DNA of 11,271 nucleotides from Planctomycetota bacterium (lineage in GTDB: Bacteria; Planctomycetota; SZUA-567): positions 1-11,271 of the forward strand of contig JAITKH010000386.1 in the NCBI GenBank assembly GCA_031278535.1, given 5' to 3'. The translations under genes were made by a program, and so were the position numbers. Below the pieces are notes generated by a model that did not search any database, was not told where the DNA came from, and saw only the letters and a list, made by a program, of their open reading frames with translations. Each line of letters begins with the position of its first letter. Within the stretch, counting starts at the first letter, position 1. Below are positions 6,117 to 11,271 of the stretch, piece by piece.

Positions 6117-7562
6117 ATGGCGGATGCTTTCGTCGAAGTACAAGGCATTTCGAAATCGTTCGGCAGTTCCCAGGCGCTTTCGGATGTCAGCCTGACCATC
6201 GCCCCGGGCGAATGCCTGGGGCTGGTCGGGCATAACGGCGCCGGCAAGTCCACCCTCATGAATGTCCTGTGCGGCATTTTCCCTCCCACGGCGGGCGGCT
6301 TTCTCCTGGACGGCCGGCCGCAGGGCGGGGAATACGACGTCCGGATCGCCAATTCCCTGGGCATCCGGGCGGTGTTCCAGGAACTCAGCCTCTGCCTCAA
6401 CCTCACCGTGGCGGAAAACATGCGGGTTTTCCATCCTGAATTTCGCGGTTGGGGCTGGCGCAAGCGGGCCGGCGACGCCATCATGACGGTCCTGGACGAG
6501 ATATTTCCCGGCCACGGAGTTCGGCCGAACCAGCGGGTGGAGTCGCTCACCCTCGGCCAGCGCCAGGAACTGGAAATCGCCAAGGCCTTCGCGTCGGGAA
6601 AGGAGTTGCGGCTCCTCGTTCTCGACGAGCCGACGAGCGCGCTCGACTACCACAACTCTCTCCAACTCCTCAACTATATCAACAGGAGAAAGGGAGGCCG
6701 GATCAGTTTCGTCTATATTTCGCACATGCTGGACGAAGTCCTGGCCTGCGCCGATCGCATCGTGGTAATGAAGGACGGGCGCATTTCCGGCGAAGTGAAG
6801 GGGGCCGGCGCCACTCGCGATCACTTGATTGAATTGATGGGAAGCAAAACCTCCGCCGCCCCCGGCGCTCTTGGCAATGGCAATGCGCGGGATCTCTCCG
6901 ATCGGCCCCTGGTGATTGCGCCGAAAGGGAAAAGCGAAAGCGGCGCCGGGCGCGTTTCCCTGCGCGAAGGGGAGGTGGTGGGCCTGGCCGGGCTTGCCGG
7001 CCACGGGCAGACGGATCTCCTGATCGATCTTTTCGACTGGCGGCGGAATCCCGACTACGACATCGGGGGGCCGCTGACCTTCATCCCCGGGGATCGCCAG
7101 CGCGACGGGAATTTCCCCCTCTGGTCCATCGTCAACAACATCACCATCCTCGTCTATCCGAGGGTGAGGCGGTACCGAATCATCGATCTCTCGCTGGAAC
7201 GGAGCGTCTCCGGGCGCTGGCGCGATTCCATCGGCATCCTTGCCGCTTCCCTCACCGACAACATTTTGAGCCTTTCCGGCGGCAACCAGCAAAAAGTACT
7301 GTTCGCCCGCTGCCTCGAGTCGGACGCCAGGGCCATTCTTATGGACGATCCCACCCGGGGGGTCGACGTCGGCACCAAGGAGATCATCTACCGGCTTATC
7401 CGCGAGGAGAGCGGGCGCGGCCGGAGCTTTGTCTGGTATACGACCGAGATGGACGAACTCAAGCATTGCGATCGGGTCTATGTTTTCAGGAATGGCGCCA
7501 TCGTGGCCGACATGCCGGGCGTCGAGGCTACGGAAGAGGCGATCCTGCGATCGTCTTTCTGA
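6117..7562 (+). CDS. sugar ABC transporter ATPase, RbsA/MglA-type fused double NBD
   Basis: The 481-residue protein carries two ATP-binding domains in one chain and powers import by the two permeases encoded downstream. The first domain has Walker A GHNGAGKST (38-46), signature LTLGQ (144-148), Walker B LLVLDEP (166-172) and switch His203. The second has an eroded Walker A (GLAGHGQTD, 292-300, no GK[ST]), an intact LSGGNQQ (386-392), Asp411 in place of the catalytic Glu (LMDDPTRGVD), and Thr443 at the switch-His position. One complete ATP site (first-domain Walker motifs with second-domain signature) and one degenerate site are thus expected, as usual in RbsA-like proteins, though the DD change goes further. 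ATG 6117 is used; GGAG lies 11 bases upstream. A GTG at 6105 overlapping the upstream stop as GTGA is an alternative start. Confidence 0.92.
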   Translation: MADAFVEVQGISKSFGSSQALSDVSLTIAPGECLGLVGHNGAGKSTLMNVLCGIFPPTAGGFLLDGRPQGGEYDVRIANSLGIRAVFQELSLCLNLTVAENMRVFHPEFRGWGWRKRAGDAIMTVLDEIFPGHGVRPNQRVESLTLGQRQELEIAKAFASGKELRLLVLDEPTSALDYHNSLQLLNYINRRKGGRISFVYISHMLDEVLACADRIVVMKDGRISGEVKGAGATRDHLIELMGSKTSAAPGALGNGNARDLSDRPLVIAPKGKSESGAGRVSLREGEVVGLAGLAGHGQTDLLIDLFDWRRNPDYDIGGPLTFIPGDRQRDGNFPLWSIVNNITILVYPRVRRYRIIDLSLERSVSGRWRDSIGILAASLTDNILSLSGGNQQKVLFARCLESDARAILMDDPTRGVDVGTKEIIYRLIREESGRGRSFVWYTTEMDELKHCDRVYVFRNGAIVADMPGVEATEEAILRSSF

Positions 7563-7582
7563 CAGGTAAGGCGGATAGCGAC

Positions 7583-8557
7583 ATGGTTCGATCCCTGGAC
7601 GCCCGGAGGGGCGGCCTCGCCCGGTACACCGAGAGCCTGGTCCCGGTTGTTTCGCTCCTGGTCGTGCTGATTCCCATCGTCTGGCGCCAGCCGGTGCTGA
7701 TTTCCCCCAGCCGCTATTACGCCATGCAAACCATGGCCCTGGCCCTGGCGATACCGATTGTCCTGGCGTCCCTCGGCCAGATGCTCGCCATGTCCATCGG
7801 GGAAATCGACTTCTCCATGGAAAATCTGGTGAGCCTGGTCACCTGCGTCATGGGCGCGGTGATGAGTAGAAACGTCGCGCTGGGCATCCTCCTGCTGTTG
7901 GGCATCCTCGTCGTGTACGCGCTCATCGGCGCCTTCATCCATCTCAAGAAGCTGCCGTCCATCATCATCACCATCGGGATGTCGTTCGTCTGGACAGGCC
8001 TGGCCATCACCATCCAGCCGACGCCGGGCGGCAACATTCCGGCGATTGCCTCCGATTTCATGCGGCTGAAGCCCCCCTGGGTGCCGTATCCGATAGTCCT
8101 TGCCGCGCTCCTGGCCCTGGCCGGGCACTTCCTCATGTTCAAGACCGGCTTCGGCATCCTCGCCCGCGGCGTAGGGGACAACGTCAAGTCCATCCAGCAG
8201 TCCGGCCATTCCGCCATCCGCGTCCGGATAATGGTGTTCGCCCTGGTCGGCCTTTTCGGCATCATGGCCGGCGTTTCCCTGGCCGGCCTCACCAACGCCG
8301 CCGACCCCCTCCTCGCCAAGAACTACACGCTTCTTTCCGTCGCGGCGGTGATCCTGGGGGGCGGCGCCTTCGCCGGCGGCAAGGTTTCGGCCGCGGGGAC
8401 GGTTTTCGGCGCCTTCGCCATGCACTTGGTGGTCCATCTGCTGGTGGTCCTGAAGATATCGACTGACTGGCAGGCCGGGGTCAAGGGATTCATTATCCTG
8501 TTCGCCCTCTACATCGGCGGCTTCTTCAAGCGCGCCGGCAAAATCCGGTATATCTAG
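7583..8557 (+). CDS. sugar ABC transporter permease 1, RbsC-like
   Basis: This 324-residue integral membrane protein belongs to the RbsC/BPD_transp_2 family and should form half of the sugar channel in the inner membrane. About eight to ten hydrophobic segments are visible, beginning around residue 18. The family hallmark GGIDLSVG appears as GEIDFSMENL (73-82). The conserved late loop appears as VAAVILGGGAFAGGKVS (253-269), which in this family contacts the ATPase. ATG 7583 begins 20 bases after the ATPase stop; only a weak AAGG lies upstream, so translation may be coupled. The open frame upstream of 7583 overlaps the ATPase gene and is not used. The second permease, quite different in sequence, follows after 11 bases, so the channel is probably a heterodimer. 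Confidence 0.9.
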   Translation: MVRSLDARRGGLARYTESLVPVVSLLVVLIPIVWRQPVLISPSRYYAMQTMALALAIPIVLASLGQMLAMSIGEIDFSMENLVSLVTCVMGAVMSRNVALGILLLLGILVVYALIGAFIHLKKLPSIIITIGMSFVWTGLAITIQPTPGGNIPAIASDFMRLKPPWVPYPIVLAALLALAGHFLMFKTGFGILARGVGDNVKSIQQSGHSAIRVRIMVFALVGLFGIMAGVSLAGLTNAADPLLAKNYTLLSVAAVILGGGAFAGGKVSAAGTVFGAFAMHLVVHLLVVLKISTDWQAGVKGFIILFALYIGGFFKRAGKIRYI

Positions 8558-8568
8558 GCGGAACGCGC

Positions 8569-9513
8569 ATGCCCACCATCAAGACGCTCCTGGCCCGCAA
8601 ATGGCTCTGGTCCTATCTCGGCGCCGCCGCGGTATTCGCCGTTATCGCCGCCGTGTCCGCGAATTCCTTCGCCACCCTTTCCGCCTCCATCTCCTTCGCC
8701 ACCTTCTATATCCTGGTGGGCATCGGGCAGATGCTCGTCATCACCACCGGCCCCGGCAACATCGATCTTTCCATCCCAAACACAATCGCCTTCGCGGCTT
8801 CCCTCGGGTTCACCCTGATTAACGAGTCCAACGCCAACATTCCTTACGGAGTGGCGGCCGGCATCGCCGGCGGCGGCGCCATCGGCCTTTTCAACTACCT
8901 GCTCATCCGCTTCATTCTCATGCCCCCGATGATCGCGACCCTCGCCTCGAGCCTGATCGTGCGCAGCCTTTCGATAATTTATTTCCGGGGCATGCAGATC
9001 AAGCCGCCGAGCGGGCTCTCCTGGTTTGTCAGCTACCGGGTGGGCGGCTACGTTCCCCTCGTCTTCCTGCTGGCCCTGGCCGCGGCGGCGGTCATGCAGA
9101 TCGTCCTCACGCGCGCCGCGTACGGCCGGTACATCCACGCCATCGGCCAGAATATCAAGGCCGCCTGGCTTTGCGGGGTGGACGTCAAGCTGTACAAGAT
9201 GATCACCTACGTTCTTTCCGGCGTTTTCGCCGGCGTCACCGGCATTCTCCTCGCCTCTTTCACCAGCGGGGCCACCTTGAGCATGGGGGACGAATACATG
9301 CTCAATTCCATCGCCGTGGTGGTCATGGGCGGTTCCAGCATCGCCGGCGGCGACTCGAACGTGATCGGCATCGTCGGCTCGTCCGTTCTTCTCTATCTTA
9401 TCGTCAATCTTCTGAACATCCTCGGCATGGAAGCGGGCCTTCGCTATATCTTCACCGGCGTCGTCATCATCGGAATCATCTTCCTGAGCGGGGAAAAGAT
9501 GCGCTGGAGATAG
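8569..9513 (+). CDS. sugar ABC transporter permease 2, RbsC-like
   Basis: This second RbsC-family permease has 314 residues and multiple hydrophobic segments from about residue 14 to 307. The hallmark here is GNIDLSIPNTIAFA (63-76). The late loop is SIAVVVMGGSSIAGGDSN (247-264), very close to the family consensus. It starts 11 bases after the first permease stop, with AGGCGGA 6-7 bases before the ATG, and ends the four-gene importer operon. The presence of two non-identical permeases is seen in systems such as YtfT/YjfF; homodimeric RbsC or XylH systems have only one. The family call is firm, the substrate unknown. Confidence 0.9.
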   Translation: MPTIKTLLARKWLWSYLGAAAVFAVIAAVSANSFATLSASISFATFYILVGIGQMLVITTGPGNIDLSIPNTIAFAASLGFTLINESNANIPYGVAAGIAGGGAIGLFNYLLIRFILMPPMIATLASSLIVRSLSIIYFRGMQIKPPSGLSWFVSYRVGGYVPLVFLLALAAAAVMQIVLTRAAYGRYIHAIGQNIKAAWLCGVDVKLYKMITYVLSGVFAGVTGILLASFTSGATLSMGDEYMLNSIAVVVMGGSSIAGGDSNVIGIVGSSVLLYLIVNLLNILGMEAGLRYIFTGVVIIGIIFLSGEKMRWR

Positions 9514-9535
9514 GCGGAGGACGTCCGGCTCCGTC
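9513..9535 (+). terminator. hairpin at the end of the importer operon
   Basis: Arms at 9513-9519 and 9529-9535 pair over seven positions with one wobble around a 9-base loop, starting at the last base of the stop codon. No T-run follows, so it may stabilise the mRNA end rather than terminate. Confidence 0.25.
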
Positions 9536-9586
9536 GCGACCAGGCCGCACCGCCACGTGATTTTCGCCCAGAGGCGTGAAAAGACC

Positions 9587-9598
9587 CAATAACTATTG
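9587..9598. repeat. 12-bp palindrome upstream of the antiporter
   Basis: CAATAACTATTG is a palindrome with perfect 5-base arms and a 2-base centre, in an AT-richer patch 29 bases before the antiporter start. It could be a regulator site. No clear promoter was found in the 114-base gap. Confidence 0.25.
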
Positions 9599-9627
9599 CT
9601 CTCGGGTTAACGAAAGAATGCCAAAAC

Positions 9628-10887
9628 ATGGGCGGCAGGGTTGTCGCGACAATAAGCGAACAGCAGGCCGGTACGCTTGTCCTGGCCGTCATGATACTGC
9701 TGGTGGCGGCCCTGATCGGCGCCAAGATCGCCGCCTTTCTCGGTCTGCCGAAAGTCGCGGGAGAGATCCTGGCCGGCTTGGTGGTAGGGCCAACAGTCCT
9801 GGGGCGACTGTTTCCAGGCGTCTATGACCGCGTTTTCCTGGATTTCGCGGGAGAAGGGCAGGCCATCTCGGTATTTTACTGGCTGGGGTTGATTTTCCTC
9901 ATGTTCACCTCCGGCTGCGAGGCGGACATGAAAGATGTCCGGAAGGACGGGAAACTTGTCTGTTGGCTGATCTTCGGGGCCACGGCGCCGTCGCTCATCG
10001 TCGGATATATCATTTCTGATCGCTATTTCGCGGAACACTACCTGGGTTCGGCCGAAAGCGTACCGGTCTTCAACGTTACCTTCGCCCTGGCCGTCGCGGT
10101 CACTTCGATTCCCGTCATTTCCAAGATATTCCTGGATCTGGGATTGCTGCAACATCGATTCGCCAGAATCATCCTTGCCGCCGCCACCATCCAGGATTTA
10201 TTTCTATGGGCGGTATTTTCGGCGGCCGGGAGTTTCCTGGCGAACCGGGGATTCGGCGCGACGCATCTTTTCCTTCACGTCGCGGCCACTTTCGCCATGT
10301 TCGCCTTCGCCATGCTGGCGGCCCCGATCCTCGGCCGGATCGGGGCTTTCGAGAAATTGACCATCTTCTCCTACGATTCCGTTTATTTCATTCTATGCTT
10401 CCTGTGCATCCAATTGGGATCGCTTTTCGGCGTCAACATGATGTACACGGCGTTTGTGGCCGGTCTCATCTTCAAAAACATCGCTACGCCGGCGGCCAGG
10501 CAGGCTCAGGCCAAGGTCAGGGACATGTGCCTGGCCTTTTTCACTCCGGTTTATTTCGCCACCGTGGGGGTGCGCATTCACGTAACCGGCGACTTCCGGA
10601 TGGGGCTCTTTCTGGCTTTCCTCCTCGTCGCCTCCGCCATCGAACTGGCCGGATGCGTCGCCGCCATGCGCGCCATGCGGATGAGTTGGCTGACCAGCCT
10701 CAATTTCGGGATCGCCATGAACGCCCGGGGGGGGCCTGGCATCGTTCTGGCAATGGTTTCCTATGACATGGGCATTGTCAGCTACGAGTTCTTCTGCGTT
10801 CTGGTGTTCACCACCCTCATAAGCAGCGCCGCGGCGGGATGGTGGATTGATTACATAAACGGCAAAGGGAAATTGCTGCCGCCGTGA
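9628..10887 (+). CDS. cation:proton antiporter, CPA2 family
   Basis: The 419-residue membrane protein matches the Na+/H+ exchanger family PF00999, CPA2 branch, which swaps Na+ or K+ for protons across the inner membrane. Family landmarks in order are LPKVAGEILAGLVVGPTVLG (40-59), TSIPVISKIFLDLGLL (159-174), AATIQDLFLW (185-194), FFTPVYFATVGVRIHV (304-319) and NARGGPGIVLA (365-375). About a dozen hydrophobic segments are visible. The ion site pair is Gln189-Asp190 rather than the common Asp-Asp or Asn-Asp; a Gln-Asp pair is known in KefC-like K+ efflux proteins. No cytosolic TrkA-N domain follows, and the length equals the membrane domain alone. The start at 9628 has only a weak purine stretch (GAAAGAA) upstream. 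It is on the importer strand but separated by 114 bases, so probably independently expressed. Confidence 0.88.
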   Translation: MGGRVVATISEQQAGTLVLAVMILLVAALIGAKIAAFLGLPKVAGEILAGLVVGPTVLGRLFPGVYDRVFLDFAGEGQAISVFYWLGLIFLMFTSGCEADMKDVRKDGKLVCWLIFGATAPSLIVGYIISDRYFAEHYLGSAESVPVFNVTFALAVAVTSIPVISKIFLDLGLLQHRFARIILAAATIQDLFLWAVFSAAGSFLANRGFGATHLFLHVAATFAMFAFAMLAAPILGRIGAFEKLTIFSYDSVYFILCFLCIQLGSLFGVNMMYTAFVAGLIFKNIATPAARQAQAKVRDMCLAFFTPVYFATVGVRIHVTGDFRMGLFLAFLLVASAIELAGCVAAMRAMRMSWLTSLNFGIAMNARGGPGIVLAMVSYDMGIVSYEFFCVLVFTTLISSAAAGWWIDYINGKGKLLPP

Positions 10888-11038
10888 CGCCTGTTTCGAA
10901 CCGGATTTCCAATTCGTTACGTATTCGGTGGTGTGACCAGGCGAACAATTCGTTCAACACCTCTTCCACCGCCTGCCGCACCTTCCCAGAAAGATGCGCC
11001 TCCGCCTTCCCCGCATCGAATGTCGGAATCCCCTTCAT
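10888..11038 (-). pseudogene. truncated transposase-like ORF (possible IS256-family N-terminus)
   Basis: Read on the minus strand from ATG 11038, the frame begins MKGIPTFDAGKAEAHLSGKV and continues with RQAVEEVLNEL. From memory this resembles the N-terminal helical part of IS256/mutator-type transposases, but no search was possible. AAAGGAAA precedes the ATG by about 6 bases. Similarity fades after about residue 33 (NELFAW), and the open frame runs into the 3' end of the antiporter gene in antisense, stopping at 10817. A full transposase would be about 400 residues, so this is a remnant. The 48-bp repeat upstream supports an insertion-sequence origin. Confidence 0.4.
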
Positions 11039-11083
11039 GCCACTTTCCTTTGATTCTGTCTAGTGCTGTGTACAGTCTCAATC
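11036..11083 (-). repeat. 48-bp inverted repeat, left copy (IS end plus leader)
   Basis: The reverse complement of this stretch matches 11203-11250 at 43 of 48 positions. It starts with GATTGAGACTGTAC (at 11083 reading leftwards) and ends with the ribosome binding site AAAGGAAA and the ATG of the minus-strand ORF at 11038. It reads as the end and leader of an insertion sequence. Confidence 0.65.
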
Positions 11084-11183
11084 CTTACAAATTCTGAAGT
11101 CCGTTTGTTCCGGGATTGGCCTCTGATGCCGGAGGGGAATTCACTGCCCCGGAGGCAGAAACCGGATGAACCGGGGGCGCTCC

Positions 11184-11218
11184 CCGTACAGTCTCAATCA
11201 AAGATTGAGACTGTACGG
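11184..11218. repeat. perfect 16-bp palindrome with 3-base loop: two abutting element ends
   Basis: Arms 11184-11199 and 11203-11218 are exact reverse complements separated by AAA. The core GTACAGTCTCAATC also occurs at 11070-11083, so the same 14-base word is present three times in about 150 bases (two direct, one inverted). It can be read as a right end and a left end of one element type lying 3 bases apart. As RNA it would form a strong hairpin, but no T-run follows. Confidence 0.65.
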
Positions 11219-11271
11219 AACACTAGACGGAATCAAAGGAAAATGGCATGGGCCAGGTCGTTTTGACCATA
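11203..11271 (+). mobile_element. left end of an insertion sequence, continuing beyond the window
   Basis: This is the second copy of the 48-bp end-plus-leader sequence (11203-11250), now pointing rightwards, followed by the first codons of an open frame. Homology to the left copy stops exactly at the start codon. The rest of the element lies outside the window, so its family cannot be confirmed. Confidence 0.45.
11248..11271 (+). CDS. 5' end of an ORF cut by the window edge
   Basis: ATG 11248 opens the frame MGQVVLTI up to the last base. AAAGGA lies 7 bases upstream, in the same leader as the left copy. Only eight codons are visible, so the product is unknown; a transposase or element-borne gene is plausible from the flanking repeat. 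An upstream ATG at 11243 in another frame stops after seven codons. Confidence 0.35.

Noticed and set aside
6033..8437. Long minus-strand open frames opposite the ATPase and first permease
   Set aside because: They are antisense to clearly conserved genes and show the His/Asp/Gly-rich composition typical of shadows in GC-rich DNA; no ribosome binding sites or family motifs.
11184..11218. Palindrome as a CRISPR repeat or intrinsic terminator
   Set aside because: There are only three copies of the word, irregularly spaced and in mixed orientation, and no T-run follows the hairpin; abutting element ends explain it better.
11063..11266. 67-codon open frame on the plus strand through the repeat region
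   Set aside because: It runs through the palindrome and the leader of the next ORF, has no ribosome binding site of its own, and no recognisable similarity.

Overview
The window is GC-rich (about 60% by eye), densely coded DNA from a bacterium. It suggests a diderm: the sugar-binding protein has an ordinary signal peptide with no lipobox cysteine, as expected of a soluble periplasmic protein. Shine-Dalgarno sites of the GGAG/AAAGGA type precede most genes, and the clearest promoter is a standard sigma-70 type. The species cannot be fixed from the sequence. The gene families fit an anaerobic or carbohydrate-using Gram-negative lineage (spirochaete, PVC group or proteobacterium-like), but this is inference only.

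Layout, left to right. (1) 1-776: a small metal-dependent hydrolase of the cyclase/kynurenine-formamidase family. (2) 777-1174: a 398-base stretch without a gene, holding hairpins. (3) 1175-3367: three plus-strand genes of unknown function. The second and third seem to share a C-terminal module, which makes this block the least explained part of the window. (4) 3400-4830, minus strand: an FGGY-family carbohydrate kinase. (5) 4831-5070: a divergent regulatory region with a strong promoter, a perfect 16-bp palindrome at the predicted transcription start, and a hairpin plus T-run just before the next gene. (6) 5071-9513: a tight four-gene operon encoding a complete CUT2/RbsABC-type sugar importer: periplasmic binding protein, fused double ATPase, and two different permeases. 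(7) 9628-10887: a CPA2-type cation:proton antiporter carrying a Gln-Asp ion-site motif. (8) 10888-11271: insertion-sequence debris. It holds a 48-bp inverted repeat lying directly upstream of two divergent start codons, a 35-bp hairpin of abutting ends, and a truncated transposase-like ORF.

Working model: the importer brings in a sugar or sugar derivative, and the divergently transcribed kinase phosphorylates it. Both are likely controlled from the shared intergenic region by a repressor encoded elsewhere. The two different permeases resemble the YtfQ-YtfR-YtfT-YjfF arrangement, but the substrate cannot be read from the sequence. The antiporter is set apart by a 114-base gap and is probably a separate unit. 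No tRNA, rRNA or CRISPR array was seen.
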